A DNA stretch of 64,000 nt from JAKLFA01 sp964450385 (GCA_964450385.1 CAYVEC010000007.1:9828-73827), one strand, 5' to 3'. Counted from the stretch's first letter, positions 33,977-43,073 are shown. Notes: generated from the sequence alone by a model not told the origin. A program made the numbers and translations.

Positions 33977-34066
33977 TTATAAGTACTAAATACTGATATT
34001 TGGAAGCCTTTGTGTGCCGCATTTCTCTACTCTTTTCAAATTTTATATCAAACGAAGGAGACAGGA

Positions 34067-37000
34067 ATGGTTTTGAGCCAGTACAAACAACGTCGGGGGT
34101 GTGTTTGTCGTGTGATCTCAGCGCTTCTTGTGGTTATCTTCTCTTCAAGTTTGATCCTTCCTCCATCCGTCGTTCAGGCTCAAATCATTCCAACATTGCC
34201 GCCGCCCGGGACCATGGTCATGGCGAGTCCGCATTTTGTTCCGGTCCTTTTAAAAGGGATTCAACCCGATCCGCAGAATCCGCTGCAATTCACCTTTTTT
34301 TTCAATACCGGTGATGTGAAGGAAAGCGACGAGGCCCTCCGGGCCGATATCCTGCGGCTTATCCGATATTTTATGGCCGCGCTCACCGTGCCCGAGGATC
34401 AACTCTGGGTCAACCTCTCGCCGTATGAGGCGGGCCGGATCGTCTCCGACTCCTTAGGCGCGACCGAGATGGGGATCGATCTCTTGGCGCAGGACTATAT
34501 GTTGAAACAGCTCACCGCCAGCCTTTTATATCCAGAGAATGAACTCGGTCAGAAGTTCTGGAAGCGCGTTCAGCAGCAGGCACAGGCTCGGTTCGGCCGG
34601 TCCGATATTTCGCTTGAGGTTTTAAATAAGGTGTGGATCACGCCGAATGAGGCGGTTGTCTACGAACATAATGGCGCTGCGTATGTGGTGAAAAGCAGCC
34701 TGAAGGTTTTGTTGGAACAGGATTACATGGGCTTGGAGGCGAATTCATTACAAGGGTCAGGGCCCAACGGGTCGTTGTCGAACGAAGGCCAGGCGATGTC
34801 CCCCGAGATGGTCTCCATTATAAAGGAAATCGTGATCCCTGAGATCGAGCGGGAGATCAATCAGGGCGAGACCTTTGCCCAGCTCCGTCAGGTCTATCAG
34901 TCGATGATCTTAGCGACCTGGTTTAAATTGAACCTTCGGCAGACCCTCCTGGGGCAGGTTTACGCGGATCAGCAGAAGGTGAAGGGAATTGACCTGGCGG
35001 ATCCAGCGGCCCCGGAGGAGGTCTACAACCGCTATCTCGAGGGATTTCAAAAGGGCGTTTATGAATTTATCCGGGAGGATTATGACGAGGCCACGCATCG
35101 GGTGATCCCCAGGAAATATTTTTCAGGTGGTGTTGTTGTGCCGAAGGATTTTAATCCTAAACGGATCACGGGCGAGCCTGCCACATTGTCTCCTGCCGAC
35201 CGGGCGGTTGTTCGAGCGGGGCTGGCGTCCAACAATGGCGGAGACGGTAGCGCTCGGGTCGGGCTTGTTGAAAATGGAAATCCAGAGAGCCTTGAGGCGG
35301 CGAGGAGGCCAAAGGGCACAGACGGCGCGATGATCGCGTCACGGGTTGATCTTACGATGCTAAATCCGCGAACCGAGAGTTCGGCGGTTGACCGGGCGCT
35401 CGTTCGGGCCGGGGGTGTCGTGGCCGGGGTCACCGCCTATGATGACCAGGGCCGGATCGCGGCGGCCCCGGTGTTAGTCGGCGATGATATTCAACAGAAG
35501 ATGCAGGGCACGGCGATCATGATCGATGTCTCGATCGATCAAGGCGGCAATATTCGACACCGATTGCCGGATGGTTTTAAATATTCTCATAGCACGCCCG
35601 CTGTAAAGAACCCGAATGGCCAGATCACCGAAGGGGTTCCGAATATGCTAGCGGCCATGGGTCAGCTCGCCACCCCGTATCTTTCCGAGGCGCGACAGCC
35701 GTATTTGATCGCCCTCATCAAGATGATCCAGGCCGTGCGTGACGGTCGGGAATTTTCAGCTGATGATGCGGTCCTGCGCACGGGATTAAAAAAAGGGTTC
35801 CGGTTCCTCGCGGGTGAGAATCTGGATGAGCAGGGCCTCTCACCGGAAGAGCTGGACCGAAAGATCCGCCAGGGCTTTGAACCGATCGCTGAGGGGCTAC
35901 GGCGCGGGGCGACGTTGACGATTGGCGTGCCCGCCGAGATCCTCCAGGGGGAACGACGGTTCGGGATCACGCCGGTGATCGTTCAAGATCTTCAAGAACG
36001 ATTCGGAGACGAGATCCAATTTAATGTGGAGCGCGGCGGCGGTGCCTTAAGCGAGATCAGCGATGGTGAATTTCCGTCGAGCGTTAATATGGTGTCTGCA
36101 GCCGGGGCTTGGAACAGCGATATTGTCTTAAAGATTAAGCAGCCTTTGTCAAATGAGCTTCACCGATTTCGCGAAGACGGAGTGATTTTTACCTATTATC
36201 ATTTGGAGAACCGTTCGATCGCCGAGTCAGGATTAAAGGAGGCGCTCGTGGGCGCCAGGTCGTGTGCGATCGCCTATGAATCGGTGCGTGATGAGGCAGG
36301 CGGAACCCCGCTATTAAATCCGATGTCCCATATCGCCGGATGGCTTGCCTCGATGCGGTATGCCGTGTATCAGGGGCTGATCCGTGAGGGTTACGACCTG
36401 TTTAATGAGAGCGGGGTTCTTCGGTCTGAGGCCGTTAGTGAGATCAATCGCCGGCTCAAACCGATCATTGATTTTATTGCGGAAGGGGATCATTTTGACC
36501 GGCTTAAACGCCATGAATTGGTGATCACGCAAGACGTCCTCGCCGAGGCTGGTATCCCTCGTGATATTGGAGAGGTGGTGTTCCTCGGTGCGGGTCATGT
36601 GGGCCGAGAGGCTGCCCATATGTTTGTCCTGTTAGGTGGCATAAAGATGACTGTCACCGAGACGAACCCGGCCCGTCAGGCCTCCTTGGCTGAAGACCTA
36701 AACAAGGTTGGAGATCGGGTCGCCCGTGATCACGGGATGCTGTCCCAACAGTTCGAACTTGTGAGCGGGCCGATCCGTGTGGGGGCAGAGGATGATGTTC
36801 TTGCGTTCTATTTAAAAAATCGTGATAGCGCGGACCCCGCCCAATATATCCTTGAAGTTGTGCCTCATGGCCGACGGGAGGGTCAATTTATTTTTAAATA
36901 CGCTCTTCATCGTGTTAATGGTCACGCAACGGAGTGGAGATTGTCGAAGGAAGGGGCAGAGACTGCGACGGACATGTTCGGTATTGTAAGCCATGGGACC

Positions 37001-39796
37001 GATGAGGAACGGGACGCGCTGGCTGCGAGCTGGCCGCAGATCATTGATGAATTGGAACAGGCGAATGGGGGCAGGGTTCAAGTCCCGAGCGCTCGTGATG
37101 CCGGGATGATTAGCGCTCGGATCGGGCAGAAACAGGATATGAGTCTCCGCTTCGATGATCCTGTTTTGAATAAATTGATGAGGCGGGTCATCTCAGATAA
37201 AAGTGGTTTTGTGGTTTCGGATGTCTCGCTTGAGGCTATGCTGTCAGAGCTTGATCAAGACGGGCAGATCGCGCTCTTTCGTGGGGGGTTAGGGTTTTTG
37301 GCCGGAGAGACCTTCGGGGCGTATCGGAACGGGATCGGTGTCATGCCCTTGTACCATCAAAATTACAAGGGAAAACAAATTGATTGGCGTCATGAGAAGG
37401 GAATTCATGTCGTTACTGTTGATGGCAAAGAGTTAAAGTTGGCGGTTGAACTGGCAGGGAAGACATATGAAACGACTGTTTTTTGGGTGAATCGAAAAGG
37501 CACTCCGGTCTTTTTGTTCGAGAATAAGGAGATCTTTCATCAGTTGTATCCAGATCCGATGACCGGGGTCGAACGCATGCGTCAGTACGCGTTTTTGGGT
37601 AAGGCGTATGTAGCGCTGATGAATGCCTTGGAACTCAGGCCTGATATTTTGCGTCTTAATGAGGCTCAGCTGATGTTTGTTCAGCGCGCTATTGAGCTAG
37701 ATCGTGCTGATAAAGGCGCCGACAGTGTGTTTGGTGGAACGCGGACGGTGATGACGAATCACACTCCAGAGAAGGCCGCATTGCCGAGGTTTTCACGGTA
37801 CGTTGAAGGGGCGGGGCGGATGTGGTATCCCTTAGAAAAAGTGACGGGGACCGATATGGTCTCATCTGATATGTTCGCCTCAGACGGCCAGATTAATGCC
37901 GCTGAATGGTTGGGACGGCGGTCGGTCTTGGTGACCGCGGTTTCAGAGGAACACGCGGAGGTGACGAAGCGTTTTGTCCTGCCGCAGTTGAGCGATCATA
38001 TCACGGGGATCCAGAATGGATCTGATCCCGACGAGTGGCAGTCACCGGAATTGAACGCCTTGATGAAGAAGGTCGGCCTTGAAGGTGTCACGGGTGAGGA
38101 TCTGTGGCGTTTTCGGCAACAGCAGAAGACGCGGTTAAATGAGTGGCTGGCTCGTCACGGGGCCGGGGGATTTCATGATGTCAATCGTCCGTTATTTTCA
38201 GCAGTACGGCGATTGGTAACGTATAAAGCACAGGGGATCCTTGTTCCCTTGGTTGAGTGGATCACGGGAGATCCCGGGCGTGAGTATACGTTGCCGGATG
38301 GGAGCCGTCGCAATGGATTGGGTGCGAATCTCTTGGTCGGCGGTCCGGTAGCGGACACGATGGGCGAAGAATGGGCCCGGGAATTTAGGACATTGGCTCA
38401 GGATGAGCGGTTTCGAGGGAAGCTGGTTTTTGTAGAAGGGACCGGAAAAGAGATGATGCAGCTCGCGGCCTCTGCTCCGGACGGGTGGCTCGTGATGCCG
38501 CGTCTGACTCGTGAGGCGTCGGGGACCGGAGATCAACGGGCGGGGTTTAATGGTGCGATCGTGATCGCGACCGCCACCGGCGGGCCGCTGGCGTGGGTGG
38601 AGGATGGAAAGAATGGCTGGCTGGTGGATCCGCTTGGGACCACAACGACAAAGACACAAGACGGTGAATATGAACTCGGTGATGCGTTCAATCGCGTTGC
38701 CCTCATTTTGGATAATCCCGATCATCCGGAACACGCGGCTATCGTGGCCCGGTTTGAGCGTGAGGCTCAGGGGGTTTTTGCTGATCGGATGAGCCGGATC
38801 GTGATGATGTACCGGGCGTATGAGGCGGGGAGAGATAAGCGGATCTTGGGATTTATGAAGGGATCGTTTCAATCAGCCATGGAGAAGGTCTCCATTGACC
38901 GGATGATGAGTGACTATCAACGGTTGTTCCGTGAGGCGTTGAAACATGGGCAGACGAGCGACACCTTGGGCGCGGCGTCGTATGAGATCCAGCAGATCTC
39001 AGCGACTGAGGATGAGGAAAGGATCCGTCGATCTATTCAGCTGCTCAAGGATAGTTATGCGGGGCTCGCGGTCGATGGGAATCTTTCTCAATTGTTTAAA
39101 GGCCGGGGCCCGATTCGGGGAGTGATCCGCGATATTGCCGGGCAACCGCAAGTACAGGGCGGCGAAGAGGAGGCGCGGGTTGTGGTTGTGGCTGCGTGGC
39201 TCGTGGCCCATTTTGATCTTCGGTTATCAGCGGATGAATTCCGTATGCTGGTCCGCGGGATTATGACCCGTCAGGATCTTGGCGCCTTGATACGTTTTTC
39301 TCCTGAGATGCAGCGGCATTTTTATGAAGATGCCGAGAGCCTGCTCAACGAGGTCATCCCCGGCGAGGAGAACATTGTCAAGGTTGAGGAGGGTTTCACG
39401 AGAGGAGAATCTCTGGCTCATATTTTGACACGGCAACGATTGGCCCGGTTGACATTGAAGCGGGCCTGGGCGAAGTTGCGGGCTCGCCACGAAACGCGTT
39501 CTGAAGGCACAACGCTGACCGAGCGATCGATTGATATTGACGTGCCTGCGGAGGGTCAGAAAACGGCCCCGGGTGGTATCGACCTTAATTCTGCGTATCT
39601 GGATCTGAAGATCGAACGCGATGGGCAGGGGGTTCCGCTCCCCATGTCTGAGCAGCCGGTGGATCTGATCCAACAGATCGAGGGGTTTGCCCCGGTCCTG
39701 ATTGATATGACGCCGATCCCTGGGGTCTTGATGCTTTTAGGTATGGACCAGCAGGGCTCAGGAACGGTGGTGGGGCCGATGGCCAGGGCAGAGTAA
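34067..39796 (+). CDS. Giant exported multidomain protein: unknown N-domain, permuted alanine-dehydrogenase-like module, alpha-glucan-phosphorylase-like module
   Basis: ATG 34067 (AAGGAGACAGG upstream) gives 1909 residues; the longer frame from 34010 adds only a non-coding-like stretch. Residues 1-38 are a Sec signal peptide ending VVQA. Residues 45-360 are an unknown domain that I recall from other Omnitrophota giant proteins. Residues ~465-545 match the C-terminal third of alanine dehydrogenase (IDVSIDQGG), and residues ~617-935 match its N-terminal two-thirds (R631, K691, H712, GAGHVG), so the order is reversed. Residues ~1065-1580 match alpha-glucan phosphorylase (FRGGLGFLAGE, LNEAQLMF, EASGTGDQR), but PLP Lys is Arg1491. 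The remainder is unrecognised. Confidence 0.85.
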   Translation: MVLSQYKQRRGCVCRVISALLVVIFSSSLILPPSVVQAQIIPTLPPPGTMVMASPHFVPVLLKGIQPDPQNPLQFTFFFNTGDVKESDEALRADILRLIRYFMAALTVPEDQLWVNLSPYEAGRIVSDSLGATEMGIDLLAQDYMLKQLTASLLYPENELGQKFWKRVQQQAQARFGRSDISLEVLNKVWITPNEAVVYEHNGAAYVVKSSLKVLLEQDYMGLEANSLQGSGPNGSLSNEGQAMSPEMVSIIKEIVIPEIEREINQGETFAQLRQVYQSMILATWFKLNLRQTLLGQVYADQQKVKGIDLADPAAPEEVYNRYLEGFQKGVYEFIREDYDEATHRVIPRKYFSGGVVVPKDFNPKRITGEPATLSPADRAVVRAGLASNNGGDGSARVGLVENGNPESLEAARRPKGTDGAMIASRVDLTMLNPRTESSAVDRALVRAGGVVAGVTAYDDQGRIAAAPVLVGDDIQQKMQGTAIMIDVSIDQGGNIRHRLPDGFKYSHSTPAVKNPNGQITEGVPNMLAAMGQLATPYLSEARQPYLIALIKMIQAVRDGREFSADDAVLRTGLKKGFRFLAGENLDEQGLSPEELDRKIRQGFEPIAEGLRRGATLTIGVPAEILQGERRFGITPVIVQDLQERFGDEIQFNVERGGGALSEISDGEFPSSVNMVSAAGAWNSDIVLKIKQPLSNELHRFREDGVIFTYYHLENRSIAESGLKEALVGARSCAIAYESVRDEAGGTPLLNPMSHIAGWLASMRYAVYQGLIREGYDLFNESGVLRSEAVSEINRRLKPIIDFIAEGDHFDRLKRHELVITQDVLAEAGIPRDIGEVVFLGAGHVGREAAHMFVLLGGIKMTVTETNPARQASLAEDLNKVGDRVARDHGMLSQQFELVSGPIRVGAEDDVLAFYLKNRDSADPAQYILEVVPHGRREGQFIFKYALHRVNGHATEWRLSKEGAETATDMFGIVSHGTDEERDALAASWPQIIDELEQANGGRVQVPSARDAGMISARIGQKQDMSLRFDDPVLNKLMRRVISDKSGFVVSDVSLEAMLSELDQDGQIALFRGGLGFLAGETFGAYRNGIGVMPLYHQNYKGKQIDWRHEKGIHVVTVDGKELKLAVELAGKTYETTVFWVNRKGTPVFLFENKEIFHQLYPDPMTGVERMRQYAFLGKAYVALMNALELRPDILRLNEAQLMFVQRAIELDRADKGADSVFGGTRTVMTNHTPEKAALPRFSRYVEGAGRMWYPLEKVTGTDMVSSDMFASDGQINAAEWLGRRSVLVTAVSEEHAEVTKRFVLPQLSDHITGIQNGSDPDEWQSPELNALMKKVGLEGVTGEDLWRFRQQQKTRLNEWLARHGAGGFHDVNRPLFSAVRRLVTYKAQGILVPLVEWITGDPGREYTLPDGSRRNGLGANLLVGGPVADTMGEEWAREFRTLAQDERFRGKLVFVEGTGKEMMQLAASAPDGWLVMPRLTREASGTGDQRAGFNGAIVIATATGGPLAWVEDGKNGWLVDPLGTTTTKTQDGEYELGDAFNRVALILDNPDHPEHAAIVARFEREAQGVFADRMSRIVMMYRAYEAGRDKRILGFMKGSFQSAMEKVSIDRMMSDYQRLFREALKHGQTSDTLGAASYEIQQISATEDEERIRRSIQLLKDSYAGLAVDGNLSQLFKGRGPIRGVIRDIAGQPQVQGGEEEARVVVVAAWLVAHFDLRLSADEFRMLVRGIMTRQDLGALIRFSPEMQRHFYEDAESLLNEVIPGEENIVKVEEGFTRGESLAHILTRQRLARLTLKRAWAKLRARHETRSEGTTLTERSIDIDVPAEGQKTAPGGIDLNSAYLDLKIERDGQGVPLPMSEQPVDLIQQIEGFAPVLIDMTPIPGVLMLLGMDQQGSGTVVGPMARAE

Positions 39797-39840
39797 AGCG
39801 ATCCGTTAATCTGTATTTGAAGAGGTTCGAAGGGGTCGGG

Positions 39841-40101
39841 CTATCGATTCATGCTACGGCGGATATCGTCCATCTTTCGGCGGTTCTCTTCCAGCTGACG
39901 CCGGTTCTCATCAAGGGCTCGTTGTTGTTCTCGCCGGATTGTGTCGGATTGAGCGCGTTGATCACGTAACATCGTATCGATGGCCGGGAGTTCACTCGGG
40001 GGCGTGGTGTCACGCATGCTTTTGCTCATGAGGTCAATCAGGCCGAAGAAGGCAAAACCAAGTATTGCAATAATGGCGCTTAAGATTAAAATATGTTTCA
40101 T
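39841..40101 (-). CDS. Small membrane-anchored coiled-coil protein
   Basis: This 86-residue minus-strand protein has one N-terminal hydrophobic segment (residues 3-23) and a highly charged coiled coil in the second half with repeated R/E/Q heptads (RREQQRALDENRRQLEENRRK). No family is recognised. There is no Shine-Dalgarno, but a promoter (TTGCAA, 17 bp, TATACT) ends exactly six bases before ATG 40101, which suggests a leaderless mRNA and supports a real gene. Confidence 0.6.
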   Translation of the reverse strand: MKHILILSAIIAILGFAFFGLIDLMSKSMRDTTPPSELPAIDTMLRDQRAQSDTIRREQQRALDENRRQLEENRRKMDDIRRSMNR

Positions 40102-40107
40102 AGAATA

Positions 40108-40136
40108 AGTATAGGGGGTCGTCAGGGAATTTGCAA
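40108..40136 (-). promoter_or_regulatory. Leaderless-type promoter of the small coiled-coil gene
   Basis: On the minus strand TTGCAA (40136-40131), a 17-bp spacer and TATACT (40113-40108) are followed by six bases and ATG at 40101. Transcription would begin at or one base from the start codon. Confidence 0.5.
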
Positions 40137-40184
40137 TCTGAGTTTTGTTGATCTGATCAGGTGAGATAACACAGGGAGGTGGCG

Positions 40185-40505
40185 ATGGTTCAGCAGAATG
40201 ATTTTAAAAAGGAATGGCCCAAGATTAAAAAGAAGCTCATGTCGATGAGCCAGGAGGCCCTGGTGCTCGCCAAGAAGGGCGAGGAACAATTGGTTAATTT
40301 TTCGAAAAAAGGAAAGCTCCATATTGATTCGACCGCCTTGTCCTTAAAACGCGAGGCTGTGTTTGCTGCGATCGGCAAGGAATTCGTGAAAATGCCGGAA
40401 ACGAGCAAGAAAACGGATAAAATGAAAAAATTATTGGACGAACTTGCTGGGATCAATAAAGAGATCCGCGGGATCAGCCGAAAATTAAAGAGCGGCAAGA
40501 AATAG
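40185..40505 (+). CDS. Lys-rich helical hypothetical protein
   Basis: ATG 40185 is preferred to GTG 40179 because GGGAGG lies at 40174-40179. The 106-residue product is basic and helical (KEWPKIKKKLMSMSQEALVLAKKGEEQ...), with a strongly basic C-terminus (SRKLKSGKK), and no recognised family. It is followed by a terminator before the rpsO promoter, so it forms its own transcription unit. Confidence 0.6.
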   Translation: MVQQNDFKKEWPKIKKKLMSMSQEALVLAKKGEEQLVNFSKKGKLHIDSTALSLKREAVFAAIGKEFVKMPETSKKTDKMKKLLDELAGINKEIRGISRKLKSGKK

Positions 40506-40544
40506 CGGATGTTTGTTTTCGTCAGGATGTCAGCCAGCCAGGAG

Positions 40545-40568
40545 CCTTGAGGCCCCTCAGGGGTTTTT
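40545..40568 (+). terminator. Rho-independent terminator before rpsO
   Basis: CCTTGAGG (40545-40552) pairs with CCTCAGGG (40555-40562) including one G-T pair, with a two-base loop; a T run follows to 40568. Confidence 0.75.
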
Positions 40569-40569
40569 C

Positions 40570-40598
40570 TTGACTATCCGGGAGTCCGATAGTATAAT
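40570..40598 (+). promoter_or_regulatory. Consensus sigma70 promoter of rpsO-pnp
   Basis: TTGACT (40570-40575), 17-bp spacer and TATAAT (40593-40598), about 65 bases before the rpsO start. It sits directly after the upstream terminator. Confidence 0.85.
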
Positions 40599-40663
40599 AG
40601 CCAAACTTTTCAAAGGAAAAAGAAGACACAAGAACAGGTGGACGTAACAAGAGGAGTGGGACA

Positions 40664-40933
40664 TTGACTTTAGTTAAGGAAAAGAAGAAGGACATTATTG
40701 ACAATTTTAAGATGCATGCCCAGGATACCGGGTCGCCGGAGGTCCAGGTCGCCATTTTAACAGAAAAGATCAACGAGCTCTCTGAGCATCTGAAGATTCA
40801 TCGGAAAGATTTTCATTCCCGCCGCGGTCTTTTGATGATGATCGGCAAGAGACGACGACTCCTTGATTATCTGAAGAGCCACAAGTTGGACAAATACGAA
40901 GAGACAATCAAGAAGTTGAATCTCCGCAAGTAA
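40664..40933 (+). CDS. rpsO: 30S ribosomal protein S15
   Basis: The 89-residue length and the signatures FKMHAQDTGSPEVQVA, LSEHLKIHRKDFHSRRGL and GKRRRLLDYL are those of S15, which binds 16S rRNA helices 20-22. Translation starts at TTG 40664 with GAGGAGTGGG upstream, a rare but strong start. It is followed by pnp, the conserved rpsO-pnp arrangement. Confidence 0.97.
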   Translation: MTLVKEKKKDIIDNFKMHAQDTGSPEVQVAILTEKINELSEHLKIHRKDFHSRRGLLMMIGKRRRLLDYLKSHKLDKYEETIKKLNLRK

Positions 40934-40967
40934 GAATTAGTCATTAAAAGAGAAAAGAGGATGGTTT

Positions 40968-43073
40968 ATGAAGCAAGGACGAGTAGAGGTTCCTTTCGGC
41001 GCATATAGTCTTGTGGTCGAAACGGGAAAATTGGCCAAGCAGGCCGGCGGCGCCGCGATGGTGACGTATGGCGGCAGCGCGGTGCTTGTGACGGCGTGTA
41101 TGTCGAAGCAGCAACGTGAGGGGATTGATTTTTTTCCCTTGATGGTTGAGTATCAGGAGAAGACGTATTCCGCGGGGATGATCCCTGGTGGATTTTTTAA
41201 GCGCGAGGGTCGTCCGACCCAAAAGGAGGTTCTGACCTCCCGCATGATCGATCGTCCGATCCGGCCGCTCTTCCCTGAGGGGATGTTTAACGAGGTCCAG
41301 GTCGTAGCCACGGTCCTAAGCAGCGACGGTGAGTATGATCCCGATATCCTCGGGATGATCGGTGCCTCAGCGGCGCTTGAGATCTCCGAGATCCCGTTTA
41401 TGGGACCGATCGGGGCGCTTCGGGTAGCGGTGATCGATGGGCAGATGGTCTTGAACCCATCGTATGAGCAGCGCGAAAAGGCGCAGGCCGAGTTCGTTGT
41501 CGCGGGGAAGGGTGACGGGCTCGTGATGATCGAGGGCGAAGCCGATCAGGTCTCGGAAGATGTTGTGATGGAAGCCCTGACCTTTGCCCAAGGGCAAATG
41601 GTGCCGATTCTTGAGCTGCAGCATGAGTTGAAACGGCAGGCGGGTAAGCCGAAGGCCGATGTGGCCACAAAGCCGGTCAATGAGAAGTTGCGTGATAAAA
41701 TTCAAAACTTGTTCGGCGCTCGTTTGAGAGAGGCATATACGATCAGTGATAAAGAGAAGCGTGAGGTCGCGCGTGAGGCCCTTTTTAGTGAGGCCGTGGC
41801 CGACATGTCGGTGTATGCCGATTGTCAGCCGAGCGAGGATGAGGAGATCAAGGCCGGCGCGGTACGGAATCTCTTTGAGCTCATGGAATATGATGAGGTC
41901 CGCCGGTTGATCTTTGAGCAGGGGCGCCGGGCCGATGGCCGCAAACTCGATGAGGTCCGCGCGATCTCATGCGAGCCGGATATCCTGCCGCGGACGCATG
42001 GATCAAGCCTTTTTACGCGAGGGCAGACACAGAGTTTGGGTGTGATTACTTTGGGGACAAAGCGTGATGAGCAGTTGGTCGAGGCGTTGGATGGAACGAC
42101 CTACCAGAATTTCATGCTCCATTATAATTTTCCGTCGTTTAGTGTCGGCGAGGTTCGGCCGATGCGGGGACCGTCACGGCGCGATATCGGGCATGGGGCC
42201 TTGGCTGCGAAAGCCTTGAAAGGTGTTCTCCCGACAAAAGATGAGTTCCCGTATACGATCCGTATTGTCTCGGAGATCCTGGAGTCGAACGGGTCATCGA
42301 GTATGGCTACCGTGTGTTCTGGTTCACTGGCCCTGATGTGCGCTGGTGTGCCGATCAAGGCGGCCGTTGCCGGGATATCGATCGGGCTGGTTACGAAAGA
42401 AGGGAAGGCGCCGGTCTTGTTGACGGATATCATGGGCCTTGAAGATCATTTCGGGGACATGGATTTTAAGGTGGCCGGCACCCGGAGTGGTGTGAACGCT
42501 ATTCAGATGGATATTAAGATCCAGAATGTTGGGATTGACCTTCTTCGTCGGGCGTTGGAACAGGCGCGTACTGCGCGTCTTTATATCCTGGATCAGATGG
42601 CGGCGAAGATTGATAGGCCGCGCGCTGAGGTTTCGGAGTTCGCGCCGAAGATCATGACCTGTATGGTGCCGGAGGAGAAGATCGGTGCGGTTATCGGCCC
42701 AAGCGGCAAGACGATCAAAAAGATGATCGAGGATTTTGCTGTGGAGTCGATTGACATCGATGATGACGGCAAGGTCTTTGTTTCGTCGATCAAACGCGAG
42801 AACGCGGAGAAGGCGGTCGAGTATATCAAGGGATTCGCCGAAGAACCTGAGGTCGGAAAGATCTATGAGGCAACGGTTCGGCGCATTATGAATTTTGGCG
42901 CTTTCTGTGAGTTCCTTCCGGGCCGCGAAGGCATGGTCCACGTTTCGGAACTCGCTAAAAACTACGTCAAGGACTGTAATGATGTGGTGAAAGTCGGTGA
43001 TCGGATCAAGGTCAAACTATTCGAGATCGACAAAATGAAGCGGTATAACCTCAGCAAGAAGCAGGCTGAGTAG
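40968..43073 (+). CDS. pnp: Polynucleotide phosphorylase
   Basis: The 701-residue protein has two RNase PH domains (residues ~1-210 and ~310-540), a helical linker, a KH domain (EEKIGAVIGPSGKTIKKMIED) and an S1 domain (GKIYEATVRRIMNFGAFCEFLPGREGMVHVSEL). The catalytic-type segment of the second domain, ending in IMGLEDHFGDMDFKVAG, is present. It degrades RNA 3'-5' in the degradosome. It lies 34 bases after rpsO and is followed by a long terminator-like hairpin. Confidence 0.96.
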   Translation: MKQGRVEVPFGAYSLVVETGKLAKQAGGAAMVTYGGSAVLVTACMSKQQREGIDFFPLMVEYQEKTYSAGMIPGGFFKREGRPTQKEVLTSRMIDRPIRPLFPEGMFNEVQVVATVLSSDGEYDPDILGMIGASAALEISEIPFMGPIGALRVAVIDGQMVLNPSYEQREKAQAEFVVAGKGDGLVMIEGEADQVSEDVVMEALTFAQGQMVPILELQHELKRQAGKPKADVATKPVNEKLRDKIQNLFGARLREAYTISDKEKREVAREALFSEAVADMSVYADCQPSEDEEIKAGAVRNLFELMEYDEVRRLIFEQGRRADGRKLDEVRAISCEPDILPRTHGSSLFTRGQTQSLGVITLGTKRDEQLVEALDGTTYQNFMLHYNFPSFSVGEVRPMRGPSRRDIGHGALAAKALKGVLPTKDEFPYTIRIVSEILESNGSSSMATVCSGSLALMCAGVPIKAAVAGISIGLVTKEGKAPVLLTDIMGLEDHFGDMDFKVAGTRSGVNAIQMDIKIQNVGIDLLRRALEQARTARLYILDQMAAKIDRPRAEVSEFAPKIMTCMVPEEKIGAVIGPSGKTIKKMIEDFAVESIDIDDDGKVFVSSIKRENAEKAVEYIKGFAEEPEVGKIYEATVRRIMNFGAFCEFLPGREGMVHVSELAKNYVKDCNDVVKVGDRIKVKLFEIDKMKRYNLSKKQAE

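Noticed and set aside
34010..34066. Upstream start of the giant protein
   Set aside because: The 19 extra residues (CAAFLYSFQILYQTKETG) are not a sensible signal, while ATG 34067 has AAGGAGACAGG and a perfect signal peptide.
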